Shown here one piece after another: positions 9,992-17,983 of a stretch of DNA of 56,074 bases. The number at the start of each line of letters is the position of its first letter. Within the stretch, counting starts at the first letter, position 1. The stretch is from NCBI GenBank assembly GCA_025362295.1, contig JANYGX010000006.1, positions 1 to 56,074 on the forward strand. The letters run 5' to 3'. The DNA is from Sphingomonadales bacterium (GTDB taxonomy: Bacteria; Pseudomonadota; Alphaproteobacteria; Sphingomonadales; Sphingomonadaceae). The position numbers were made by a program, and so were the translations under genes. The notes under the pieces were generated by a model. That model saw nothing but the letters and a program-made list of their open reading frames with translations, did no database searches and was not told where the DNA came from.

Positions 9992-10795
9992 TTAACACAC
10001 GCGCGCAGCCGGTGCCCAGCCCGACAGGGTGATTGCCTCTAACGTGACTTTCAGCATCCCGTCCGTATCGCTGTATTGCCTTACGTAATGCGCCATGGCT
10101 TCAGCCAGCACCGAGCGTCGTAACGGCGTGCGCGGTCGCTCCACCAGCACCGAGGTCTCACCCATGGCCCGCAAGTCCGCAAGCAGCCGCCAAGGATCAC
10201 GGTAGCGCACGTTAAACTTGTCCACTTCAACCACAGGCATGGCAAAACCAGCGCGCTGCATTAGCGCATTGCCAGCGCTCACGCTGATCATCGGTGATAT
10301 GCGTGGGCTTGCCCCGCCGGTTATGGCGATGGAGGCGGCCAGCAGGCATTGGCGCAGTTCATCAAGTGTGTTGCTCCCAATAAAGCTTGCGACAAAAAAG
10401 CCGTCCGGTTTCAGTATGGTTCTGATCTGGATAAGGGTGCCCGGCAAATCGTTGACTGTGTGCAGGTTTCCCGCCGACACCACCAAATCGAAGCTTTCGG
10501 CGGCAAATGGCAAAAACTCCTCATCGGCGAGTACTTTAAGGCCGCTCGTCTGTGCCAACATGTGGCTGGATATGTCAGTGCTCACCACTTCGGAGACAGG
10601 TAATGGCTGCGGCCAGCCGGTGTGCGCGCCGAGATCAAGCGTCAAGCCAAAGCGGCGTTTGACATCAAGCACGTGCTCAACGACCAGCCCTGCGAGCGCT
10701 GATTTTACAAAATCGGCGGTATTAAACCCAGCGGCGGCACGATCGCGGCGCTGGCGCAGCAACCGGCGATCAAATATCAAAGGGGTATCAGTCAT
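9992..10795 (-). CDS. SAM-dependent methyltransferase-fold protein, NDUFAF5-like
   Basis: This 267-residue protein begins MTDTPLIFDRRLLRQRRDRA, a start typical of the alphaproteobacterial relatives of mitochondrial NDUFAF5, a complex I assembly factor. A Rossmann methyltransferase core follows: LDLGAHTG, VSTDIS, FDLVVSAGNLHTVNDLPGTL and LKPDGFFVASFIG. The frame stays open for 47 more codons upstream, but those overlap the region divergent to comF, so I start at the ATG at 10795. The position divergent to comF-grxC-nit is common in Alphaproteobacteria. The exact reaction here is inferred, not shown. Confidence 0.82.
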   Translation of the reverse strand: MTDTPLIFDRRLLRQRRDRAAAGFNTADFVKSALAGLVVEHVLDVKRRFGLTLDLGAHTGWPQPLPVSEVVSTDISSHMLAQTSGLKVLADEEFLPFAAESFDLVVSAGNLHTVNDLPGTLIQIRTILKPDGFFVASFIGSNTLDELRQCLLAASIAITGGASPRISPMISVSAGNALMQRAGFAMPVVEVDKFNVRYRDPWRLLADLRAMGETSVLVERPRTPLRRSVLAEAMAHYVRQYSDTDGMLKVTLEAITLSGWAPAARVC

Positions 10796-10841
10796 GTAAT
10801 TTATATGGACAGCTGGCCCTGATCTGTCCACGTTGCGTTTG

Positions 10842-11600
10842 ATGAATAGGCCAACTTTCTTGATTAAAACCTTGATTTCCGTCGTCGATGCCGTGCTGCC
10901 GCGCCGCTGCCCGGTGTGCAGCCATGTCGTCCACACCCACGATGGTTTTTGCGCCAGTTGCTGGACAACGCTGGCGTTTATCGGTCAGCCCTGTTGTGAC
11001 AGTTGCGGCGAGCCGTTTGAACTCCCAGCACTCGTCGGCCAGCAGTGCGGCGTGTGTCTGGCCATGCCGCCGCCATGGCAGCAGGCCCGTTCGGTGTGGC
11101 GCTATGATGATGCGTCGCGGCCAGTGATCACGGCGCTCAAATATGCTGATCGCACTGAGCTTGCCCGGCTGGCCACGCCGTCGCTGATCCGGGCTGGCGG
11201 GGTTCTGCTGCAGGACGAAACGGCAATTCTGGTGCCTGTACCGCTGCATCGCTGGCGCTTTTTCAGGCGCACCTATAACCAGGCGGCTTTGCTGGTCACG
11301 GCTGTTGCGGCCAAGAGTGGCCACAAGACTGTGCTGGATGGTTTGCAACGCATCCGCCGCACGCCACCCCAGCAGGGCCTCACGCGGCTTGAGCGCCAGC
11401 GCAATGTGGCCAAAGCTTTCAGGGTTAACCCGCGACACCTAGCCGTGCTGCGAGGCAAAACCATCATTCTGGTGGATGATGTGCTGACCACGGGGGCCAC
11501 TTTGGGGGCCTGCACCAAAGCCTTGCTGAACGGCGGCGCAGCCACGGTGCACGTGCTGACCCTTGCAAGGGTTGTCGGACAACGTACTGTGCCCATATAA
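10842..11600 (+). CDS. ComF family protein (phosphoribosyltransferase-like)
   Basis: A 252-residue ComF/GntX-type protein. Near the N-terminus a double zinc-ribbon shows CPVCSHVV, CASCW, CDSCGEPF and CGVCLAMPP. The C-terminal part carries the phosphoribosyltransferase signature ILVDDVLTTGATLG and a VPVPLHRWRFFRRTYNQA segment. Family members relate to DNA uptake in naturally competent bacteria; in Alphaproteobacteria the role is unclear. I use the ATG at 10842 rather than a TTG three codons earlier. It heads a tight run with grxC, a nitrilase-family gene and a DUF1178 gene. Confidence 0.9.
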   Translation: MNRPTFLIKTLISVVDAVLPRRCPVCSHVVHTHDGFCASCWTTLAFIGQPCCDSCGEPFELPALVGQQCGVCLAMPPPWQQARSVWRYDDASRPVITALKYADRTELARLATPSLIRAGGVLLQDETAILVPVPLHRWRFFRRTYNQAALLVTAVAAKSGHKTVLDGLQRIRRTPPQQGLTRLERQRNVAKAFRVNPRHLAVLRGKTIILVDDVLTTGATLGACTKALLNGGAATVHVLTLARVVGQRTVPI

Positions 11601-11624
11601 GGGTTTAAGGAGAATGTTTTGATC

Positions 11625-11882
11625 ATGGCCAACGTGGAAATTTATACCGGTGCGTTTTGTGGCTTTTGTGCGCGTGCCAAAAGTTTGCTCAACAGCAAAA
11701 ATCAGGTTTTTACAGAAATCGATGTGACTATGGACGCAGCCAAACGTGATGAAATGAAGGCAAGGTCTGGCGGTCGTACGTCTGTGCCGCAAATATTTAT
11801 CAATGGCCGTCACATTGGTGGCAGCGATGATCTGGCTGCACTGGAGCGCGACGGCGGGCTTGCCGCCTTGCTGGCGGCCTGA
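11625..11882 (+). CDS. grxC: Glutaredoxin 3
   Basis: An 85-residue class I glutaredoxin that reduces disulfides with glutathione. The active site is CGFC (family: CPYC or CGYC), followed by the TSVPQIFINGRHIGG segment that binds glutathione. The ribosome site AAGGAG (11607-11612) is 12 bp from the ATG at 11625 but only 6 bp from an in-frame TTG at 11619, so the true start may be the TTG. The stop overlaps the next start (TGATG). Confidence 0.94.
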   Translation: MANVEIYTGAFCGFCARAKSLLNSKNQVFTEIDVTMDAAKRDEMKARSGGRTSVPQIFINGRHIGGSDDLAALERDGGLAALLAA

Positions 11883-12700
11883 TGCAGATTGCCCTTCTGC
11901 AACTGACGACCGGCCTTGACCCGGCCAAAAATGCTGAAACTGTCTCGGCCATGGCCCGCGCGGCGGCGGCACGCGGCGCTGAAATTATTTTCACACCGGA
12001 GATGACTGGGCTGCTGGACGGTAAACGTGCGCGTATGCTTGAAGCTGTCCATTACGCAGACCGTGATGTGACATTGGCAGCTCTTCAAACAGTGGCCCGC
12101 GACTGCAAGGTTTGGATTGCACTTGGTTCACTGGCCGTGCGCCTCAATGCAGAGACCTGCGCTAACCGGTCGTTTTTGATTGATACAAACGGTGCTGTTG
12201 TCGCCACCTATGATAAAATTCATTTGTTCGATGTTGATTTGCCGTCGGGTGAACGCTACCGCGAGTCCGCCAGCTATGCCCCAGGGGACAAGGCCGTGTT
12301 GGCCACCACGCCATGGGGCAAACTGGGCCTTACAATATGCTATGATGTACGCTTTCCAGGACTCTACAGAACACTCGCTAAAGCGGGTGCCAGCCTAATT
12401 GCCGTGCCTGCAGCTTTCACCCAAACTACGGGTGCCGCCCATTGGCATACCCTGCTGAAGGCCCGTGCGATTGAAACAAGCTCTTTCATTATTGCAGCAG
12501 CACAGTGCGGTGTGCACGACGATGGTCGTTCAACATTTGGTCACAGTCTGGTGGTTGGTCCCTGGGGCGACCTTATCGCCGACGGTGGCGCTTCCGTTGA
12601 TATCATTATGGCTGAGATTGATGTTGCGGCTGTAAACCTTGCCCGCAACCGTATCCCAAGCCTTGGTCACGACCGGCCTTATGAGATGACCATAGTATGA
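11882..12700 (+). CDS. Carbon-nitrogen hydrolase (Nit/nitrilase superfamily)
   Basis: A 272-residue amidase of the nitrilase superfamily, with catalytic residues Glu40 (FTPEMTG), Lys112 (YDKIHLFDVDL) and Cys153 (ICYDVRFPG). The IHLFDVDLP...RESASYAPGD pattern matches Nit1/NitA-type enzymes, which act as deaminated-glutathione amidases (metabolite repair). That role fits the neighbouring glutaredoxin gene. Translation is coupled on both sides: 1-bp overlap with grxC and 4-bp overlap with the DUF1178 gene. Confidence 0.9.
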   Translation: MQIALLQLTTGLDPAKNAETVSAMARAAAARGAEIIFTPEMTGLLDGKRARMLEAVHYADRDVTLAALQTVARDCKVWIALGSLAVRLNAETCANRSFLIDTNGAVVATYDKIHLFDVDLPSGERYRESASYAPGDKAVLATTPWGKLGLTICYDVRFPGLYRTLAKAGASLIAVPAAFTQTTGAAHWHTLLKARAIETSSFIIAAAQCGVHDDGRSTFGHSLVVGPWGDLIADGGASVDIIMAEIDVAAVNLARNRIPSLGHDRPYEMTIV

Positions 12701-13197
12701 TTGTTTTTGATTTGCAGTGCAAGAATGCCCACGTTTTTGAGGCCTGGTTTGGCAGTTCAGCTGATTATGACTCACAGCAAGCCACACACCGCATAGGTTG
12801 TCCGTATTGCGATAACACGGAGATTGAGAAAGCTGTGATGGCGCCCAACGTGAGCGCTAAAGGCAATCAGCGGGTATTGAAGCCGACGGCGACCTTGGAC
12901 AATACGGACGATGTGAAACTGCCACTGGCACCAGCACCGAAAGTGGACCCAACCGCGCCAGTACCATTCAAGCAACTTATGGAAATGGCTGCCGCGTTTC
13001 AGGCGCATGTTGAAGCGAGCCATGAGGATGTTGGTGATGCGTTTCCGGAAGAGGTGCGTAAAATTCACTACGGCGAGTCGGATGCAAAACCTATTTACGG
13101 TCTGGCGACACGCGAAGAAGCCGCCGAATTGCATGAAGAGGGTATCGAGCTTATGCCGATGCCATTTCAGCGTCGCCGCAAAAGGCTGGACGGCTGA
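12697..13197 (+). CDS. DUF1178 family protein
   Basis: A 166-residue protein of the DUF1178 family, which has no established function. It starts MIVFDLQCKNAHVFEAWFGS, with a CPYC pair near residue 35 (two more Cys/His near the N-terminus suggest a zinc ribbon). It ends with an acidic helical part containing FPEEVRKIHYGE and YGLATREEAAELHEEGIE. It overlaps the nitrilase gene by 4 bp (ATGA) and is the last gene of the comF run. Its 3' end overlaps the convergent beta-helix gene by 31 bp. Confidence 0.9.
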   Translation: MIVFDLQCKNAHVFEAWFGSSADYDSQQATHRIGCPYCDNTEIEKAVMAPNVSAKGNQRVLKPTATLDNTDDVKLPLAPAPKVDPTAPVPFKQLMEMAAAFQAHVEASHEDVGDAFPEEVRKIHYGESDAKPIYGLATREEAAELHEEGIELMPMPFQRRRKRLDG

Positions 13198-14087
13198 GGC
13201 CATCGGCTGGTGGCTGCGTTGGGACTGAAGGCGTCGGTATTTTGCAGCAGCTGTGACTGATCGAGGTGAGCAAGTGCCAATGTTGCACCAAAATAATCGT
13301 TGATCAAATTATTCTGAATAACAATATGGGTATAGCGCAATGCGTTCTGTGCCGTAAACGCAATGGCAACGCCTTGCATGGGTAGATTTTCAGCTGGCTT
13401 GGGCTGAATGAACAGATTGTCCCGTATTGTAATGTGATGAGAGCCAACTATGGAATTTGCCGTCCAGAACTGGATCATATCAAGATGAGGTGACGCCGTA
13501 AAATCGTGAAAATAATTACCGGTTATGATGATATCGTGTGAAGCGACACCATTGATGCCTTGCTTGCCGATATAAAACAATTCATTGCCTGTAATATCTA
13601 CGGTGTTGCTGTCGGACAGGGCAATACCTCTCGGCAACGCTGTTATAACATTATCTGTCAAAGAAATTACTTTGCACCGCAATATAAATATACCGTAGCC
13701 ATTTTCAGGTGGTTTGCTGTCTTCAGCACTGAAGTGACTGTTAATAATACGTATGTGGTCGGCATCCTTGATGACCAGCGACCGAGTGACGGCAATGCTA
13801 TCGAAGGTCAGCTGAGCTGTTGCGCGCAGTATGATGTTTGAAAATTGAGCCGGTTTTGTTTTGTCTCTGGATCGCAGAACCACGGGTTTTAGAAAATCAG
13901 TGCCGGCAAGCGCCAGATCGCCGTAACGACCTTCAGCCAACAGAATGATATCACCACCCTTGGCGTGAACAAGGGCCTGATTTAATGTTTCGGCATTTAA
14001 TACTGTAATCGTGTCAGCGGTGCAGGGGATAGCAAAACATATGTATGATACAAAAAACAAAGCGTGGCGAGCCAGCGGACGGACCAT
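13167..14087 (-). CDS. Secreted right-handed parallel beta-helix protein, possibly C-terminally shortened
   Basis: About 306 residues with a signal peptide (MVRPLARHALFFVSYICFAIPCTA). After it come repeated short beta-helix rungs such as IRIINSHFSA, ISLTDNVITA, VDITGNELFY, IIITGNYFHDF and ITIRDNLFI. Such proteins are often polysaccharide lyases or surface carbohydrate-binding proteins; the substrate is unknown. The frame is open to 14144, but the ATG at 14087 places the signal peptide at the N-terminus. The end is abrupt (SRWPQPSSLLRRR) and overlaps the DUF1178 gene tail-to-tail, which suggests a lost C-terminal portion. Confidence 0.75.
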   Translation of the reverse strand: MVRPLARHALFFVSYICFAIPCTADTITVLNAETLNQALVHAKGGDIILLAEGRYGDLALAGTDFLKPVVLRSRDKTKPAQFSNIILRATAQLTFDSIAVTRSLVIKDADHIRIINSHFSAEDSKPPENGYGIFILRCKVISLTDNVITALPRGIALSDSNTVDITGNELFYIGKQGINGVASHDIIITGNYFHDFTASPHLDMIQFWTANSIVGSHHITIRDNLFIQPKPAENLPMQGVAIAFTAQNALRYTHIVIQNNLINDYFGATLALAHLDQSQLLQNTDAFSPNAATSRWPQPSSLLRRR

Positions 14088-14098
14088 CCTGATTTTGA

Positions 14099-14122
14099 TC
14101 CTCCCCCTTAAATGAGGGAGGA
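14099..14122. repeat. TCCTCCC/GGGAGGA hairpin repeat between two minus-strand genes
   Basis: TCCTCCC at 14099-14105 pairs with GGGAGGA at 14116-14122 across a 10-base loop. There is no T-run, so terminator activity is doubtful. Similar GC-rich arms appear at 46237-46255 and inside feoB near 3179-3206, which suggests a small dispersed repeat family. Confidence 0.5.
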
Positions 14123-14147
14123 ATTTCAATGACATTGTTGTCACCGG

Positions 14148-15401
14148 TTACCCGCCCTCATAATAGCCGTTCATCCCATCTATCATGGCGCTGACCATAG
14201 CCTTTTCGGCTGCTGTTAAAAACGGATTCCAGACATCAAAAATCAGCACCACGCGCGGGTCGTCACTATTGTTCCAGGCTTCGTGTTCTACGGTGTCGTC
14301 AAAAACCCAGGCCTTGCCTTCTTGCCATTGGCGCACGTCGCCGCCAACGCGGTAGCCGCAACCATCAGGCACGGTGAGCGCCAGATGCACGGTGAGGCGC
14401 GTGTTGGTCATGCCTGTGTGGGCCGGAATACGCGTCTGCGGGGCGAGTTGTGAAAAGAATGCATTGGGCGCATTGCCCGGCACTTGTGGTTGTCCGACTT
14501 CAGCCAACGCTGCCATTGTTTGGGGGCATAAAGATTTATGCGCTTCAACGGGCTTGCCCAGTTGCAACAGATGATAGGCACTCCAGCGCGGAGAATGATT
14601 GAGTTCGGCCCATTGATTGAGCGGTGCGCCGTTGGGATGTGCAACGTAGGGCACGAATTCTCCAGTGTCTGCCGCCAGCGCCTGTTTGAGTTCATCTCTT
14701 ATGGCATCAGTCGCCGCTTCAACCGTATCCAACCATGGAAACAGCGTTCGGTCATAAAAGCAAATGGCCGGGAGGGCTGGAAATGCCAGAAATGTCGGTT
14801 CCTGCACAAACAGTTTTTGCCTGCCCAGCTTGATGTTAAGGCATTCATTGGCGCGACTGAAATCAGCGGATGCATGGTCGCGCCGAACAGCGGCCAGTCT
14901 GGCCTCCAAATGCGCTTCAAGCGCACGACTGTTGGCGGCCACAACCTCCCTGCCATGGGCCAAAGCCTGCGCCATGCCGGGATTATTGACGGGATTAGGG
15001 CCAATAATGGTCAGGACATTCTGATAGTCCCGACTGGCGGCTTTGAGATTGCCCTGCCGTTCGAGCAAGATGGCTTTGCTGAGCAGGGCCATGGCAAAAT
15101 AAGGATCCAGCGCCAGACAGCGCTCCAGTGCTTGCAGTTCAGCAGCAGGGTTATGACCGGCACGGTAAACGGCTGACAGATTGAACCAGATTTCCGGCCG
15201 CGCCGGTTCTGTGGCTACCGCGCGTTCGAGCATGGCTCTGGCCGTGCCGACATCTCCGTTATTCAGAGCGAAATTGCCCAGACTGTTGAGAGCCCGCGGA
15301 TGGTCGGGCACAATCGCCAGCACCTGCTCCATGGCACGGGCCATGTCTTCCGGCCTTCCGGCCTGCAAGGCGCGTTCGGCGGTCTCAAACAATGCGGGCA
15401 A
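14148..15401 (-). CDS. TPR protein with C-terminal aspartyl/asparaginyl beta-hydroxylase domain
   Basis: The N-terminal half (about 1-150) has TPR repeats (PDHPRALNSLGNFALNNGDV, RPEIWFNLSAVYRAG). The C-terminal third is a 2-oxoglutarate/Fe(II) oxygenase of the aspartyl/asparaginyl beta-hydroxylase family: RIPAHTGMTNTRLTVHLAL, GGDVRQWQEGKAWVFDDTVE and HEAWNNSDDPRVVLIFDVW supply the His and Arg residues expected. The protein target is unknown. No ATG fits: the frame has a stop just upstream, and the possible starts are TTG at 15401 (used here) or a CTG at 15419 that sits 7 bp after AGGAG. Confidence 0.85.
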   Translation of the reverse strand: MPALFETAERALQAGRPEDMARAMEQVLAIVPDHPRALNSLGNFALNNGDVGTARAMLERAVATEPARPEIWFNLSAVYRAGHNPAAELQALERCLALDPYFAMALLSKAILLERQGNLKAASRDYQNVLTIIGPNPVNNPGMAQALAHGREVVAANSRALEAHLEARLAAVRRDHASADFSRANECLNIKLGRQKLFVQEPTFLAFPALPAICFYDRTLFPWLDTVEAATDAIRDELKQALAADTGEFVPYVAHPNGAPLNQWAELNHSPRWSAYHLLQLGKPVEAHKSLCPQTMAALAEVGQPQVPGNAPNAFFSQLAPQTRIPAHTGMTNTRLTVHLALTVPDGCGYRVGGDVRQWQEGKAWVFDDTVEHEAWNNSDDPRVVLIFDVWNPFLTAAEKAMVSAMIDGMNGYYEGG

Positions 15402-15490
15402 TCGCGGATCGCTGGACAGATGTCGTCTCCTGGCTTTATGCTGCCTCTTTCATAGCAGTGACCTCGGACCAGAGGCAAGACGGAGCCTCC

Positions 15491-16660
15491 ATGAGATCAA
15501 ATCGCTTTGCGCATATTGATGATTTTCTTCAAACCCATTATATTGACACGGGCAAGTTGCCGTGTTCGCAAGTGCTGATCGCGCAGCACGGTACCATCGA
15601 GCACCAGTCGTCGCAGGGCATGGCAGATGTGAAGCGACACACGCCCATTGAGGACAATAGCCTGTTCCGCATTTATTCAATGACCAAACCACTCACCTCG
15701 CTTGCGTTCATGATGCTGGTGGAACAGAGCAAGGTGGCGCTGGATGATCCGGTATCAGCGTACATACCCGCATGGAAAAACATGACCATTCACACAAATA
15801 GTCATACTGACACGGCAGGGACACGCCCAATGCTGATGATCGACCTGCTACGGCACACATCAGGACTGACATATGGTTTTCAGCATAGCACGCCGGTTGA
15901 TGCTGCCTACCGCCAGCAACGGATTGGTGAGAGTGGTACACTTGAAAATATGATGACCGCACTAGGCCATATACCCCTCGATTTTTCACCGGGCACGGCC
16001 TGGACCTATTCGATAGCGACAGATGTGGTGGGGTATCTGGTGGGCCTCATCAGTGGCCAGCCGCTCGATGCGTTTTTCAAAATCCATATCACTGGTCCGC
16101 TCGGCATGGTCGATACGGATTTTCATGTGACACCTCAGTCGTCCGCTCGCCTGAGCGCGTGCTACAAGGTCAAAAACACCGGAGGTTTTGTGTTGCAGGA
16201 CGACCCTGCGACTAGCCCTTTTTTAAACAAACCAGAGTTTATGTCTGGTGGCGGCGGCCTGATCTCAACCACCGCAGATTATTATAGGTTTTGTTCCATG
16301 ATCTTGAACGGCGGCAGCCTTGATGGTCACCAGTATATCAGACCGGAAACACTGGCCATGATGGCGCGCAATCAGCTGCCGGATGGGCAGGACCTGAAAG
16401 CCATGGCGCGCGGCATGTTCAGCGAGTCTGATTATGCCGGAGTCGGTTTTGGCCTTGGCTTTGCCACTGTCATCGATGAGAATGTTACACCCATGTCTGG
16501 TCATGCGGGCACCATTTTCTGGGGTGGTATGGCCAGCACGTTTTTCTGGATTGATCCTGCGGCAGAGCTGATCACAATTTTTATGACCCAGCTGATGCCA
16601 TCTTCAACCTATCCGGTGCGCAAAGAGCTTCGAAGGCTGGTCTATGAGGCGTTGGCTTGA
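15491..16660 (+). CDS. Serine hydrolase, beta-lactamase/esterase family VIII
   Basis: A 389-residue class C beta-lactamase-like hydrolase. The nucleophile motif is SMTK (in RIYSMTKPLTSLAFM), the second motif is YS-containing (TAWTYSIATDVVGYLV), and HAGTIFWGG near the end is the third. No signal peptide is visible, which favours an esterase over a beta-lactamase. The ATG at 15491 follows GGAG by 5 bp; the frame is open upstream but that part overlaps the divergent TPR gene. Substrate unknown. Confidence 0.88.
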   Translation: MRSNRFAHIDDFLQTHYIDTGKLPCSQVLIAQHGTIEHQSSQGMADVKRHTPIEDNSLFRIYSMTKPLTSLAFMMLVEQSKVALDDPVSAYIPAWKNMTIHTNSHTDTAGTRPMLMIDLLRHTSGLTYGFQHSTPVDAAYRQQRIGESGTLENMMTALGHIPLDFSPGTAWTYSIATDVVGYLVGLISGQPLDAFFKIHITGPLGMVDTDFHVTPQSSARLSACYKVKNTGGFVLQDDPATSPFLNKPEFMSGGGGLISTTADYYRFCSMILNGGSLDGHQYIRPETLAMMARNQLPDGQDLKAMARGMFSESDYAGVGFGLGFATVIDENVTPMSGHAGTIFWGGMASTFFWIDPAAELITIFMTQLMPSSTYPVRKELRRLVYEALA

Positions 16661-16681
16661 TAAAAAAGCTTTTTTTGCGTT

Positions 16682-17314
16682 TTAGCGCATGACCATGCCG
16701 GCTGCTTTTACACCCGCGTCAATTAGCGCATCATTAATTTGCAAAGTGGTGCCGCTTTCCTGATGCGCAATTGCCCTGAACAAAAGACGCGCACGCGCTG
16801 CATTCAAACTGCCATCGGCACGAAGCAGAGCGCAATCGTCATCGGCTGCAATGCCCATGGCGTCCGATAGACTTGCTGAATATTGAGAGACCCTTGCCCA
16901 CATGTCTTGGCAAATCGCAGATGTGCGATCTGTGGCGCAGGCTGGCGTGAGTATAAACCGGCTGAGTATGGCGTGTGGTGTCTTTAGTTTATACGCTGTA
17001 TAATATTTTGTAATCACGATAGCAAAGGCACGTGCGGCATAAACCGGCGAAGAGAATACGGCCAGATGCTGCTCACCTGCAGAAATTTCACCATCCCAGT
17101 GTGTGCCTTTCAAGCACCAGAAATTATTATAGCGCACGCAAGGTTGTGATGTCACAATTTTAGGCAGTGCGGCTGCACGATCAGCCGTCAATGGCACATA
17201 GGTATCCGCCGCTGTGCGCACGTGCAGGTAGGGAATAGCGACAGGTTGAATCTGGGCGTGGGCAACATTTGCCATCATGAATGCTGAAGCTAATAAAACC
17301 TGACTATTCTTCAT
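16682..17314 (-). CDS. Small secreted protein, P5-structural-protein/lysozyme-like pattern
   Basis: A 210-residue protein with a signal peptide (MKNSQVLLASAFMMANVAHA). The middle reads NNFWCLKGTHWDGE, then HLAVFSSPVYAARAFAIVITKYY and a WARVSQYSASLSDAMGI stretch. This order (NN..NLK..W.G, F.SP..G.RA, Y...VS..LG) recalls the family annotated as 'structural protein P5', found in phages and bacteria, but the match is by eye and weak. The start overlaps the end of ptsH by 11 bp, so it is the last gene of the PTS operon here, an unusual position for a secreted protein. Confidence 0.6.
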   Translation of the reverse strand: MKNSQVLLASAFMMANVAHAQIQPVAIPYLHVRTAADTYVPLTADRAAALPKIVTSQPCVRYNNFWCLKGTHWDGEISAGEQHLAVFSSPVYAARAFAIVITKYYTAYKLKTPHAILSRFILTPACATDRTSAICQDMWARVSQYSASLSDAMGIAADDDCALLRADGSLNAARARLLFRAIAHQESGTTLQINDALIDAGVKAAGMVMR

Positions 17315-17582
17315 CGAACTTGCGCTCAACAAGCGCAGCCAGCGCTGTAACGGCGGCTTCCGCCTGTTCTCCCGTTGCTGACACACTAATGGTTTCGCCA
17401 CACGCGACACCCAGCATCATCAGGCCCATAATCGATGTGCCGCCAACCTCGGCACCCTCTGCGTTGCGCACTTTGATGCTGGCTTTGTATTCCGCGGCCG
17501 TTGTTACAAACTTTGCCGATGCCCGTGCATGCAGGCCGCGTTTGTTGGTGAGCAGCAAGGTTTGTGCTGGCACCAGCGTCAT
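17304..17582 (-). CDS. ptsH: Phosphocarrier protein HPr
   Basis: HPr (92 residues) passes phosphate from enzyme I to EIIA. The active His18 is in NKRGLHARAS, and Ser50 in TSIMGLMML is the site that HPr kinase would phosphorylate. No sugar permease genes are present, so this is the regulatory (nitrogen-type) PTS of Alphaproteobacteria. It overlaps the EIIA gene by 4 bp. Confidence 0.95.
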   Translation of the reverse strand: MTLVPAQTLLLTNKRGLHARASAKFVTTAAEYKASIKVRNAEGAEVGGTSIMGLMMLGVACGETISVSATGEQAEAAVTALAALVERKFDEE

Positions 17583-17983
17583 GCAGCGCCCGCCAAAATA
17601 CGTGAGGCGACGGAAATATATTTACGCCCCGCGTTCTGTGCAGCATCAACGGCAGCGCCCAGTCCCATGGTTTTCCGGACTGTGGCAAATTTGATAAGCA
17701 TGGGCAGGTTGATACCGGCAATCACCTCGATGTTGGGCTTGCCCATCAGCGAGATGGCAAGGTTTGAAGGGGTGCCGCCAAACATGTCGGTCAGCAGTAC
17801 CACGCCGTCACCGTCATCAACCGTCTTGGCGGCCATTTCGATATCCGTGCGACGGCTTTCCATATCATCATCAGCACCAATGCACACAGCCCGCACGCTG
17901 GCTTGCTTGCCCATCACATGTTCCATGGCAGCGATAAACTCTTCCGCCAATCTGCCGTGCGTGACCAGCACCATTCCAATCAT
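17579..17983 (-). CDS. PTS EIIA component, mannose family
   Basis: A 134-residue EIIA of the mannose family. His9 in MVLVTHGRLAEEFI is the expected phosphorylation site, and the DMFGGTPSNLA segment is conserved. It accepts phosphate from HPr. With no EIIB or EIIC in the cluster it most likely signals instead of transporting sugar. It overlaps both rapZ and ptsH by 4 bp. Confidence 0.93.
   Translation of the reverse strand: MIGMVLVTHGRLAEEFIAAMEHVMGKQASVRAVCIGADDDMESRRTDIEMAAKTVDDGDGVVLLTDMFGGTPSNLAISLMGKPNIEVIAGINLPMLIKFATVRKTMGLGAAVDAAQNAGRKYISVASRILAGAA

Noticed and set aside
16662-16675. AAAAAAGCTTTTTT palindrome between two convergent genes as a bidirectional terminator
   Set aside because: It is an A/T palindrome with a GC centre and no GC stem, so intrinsic termination is unlikely to be strong.
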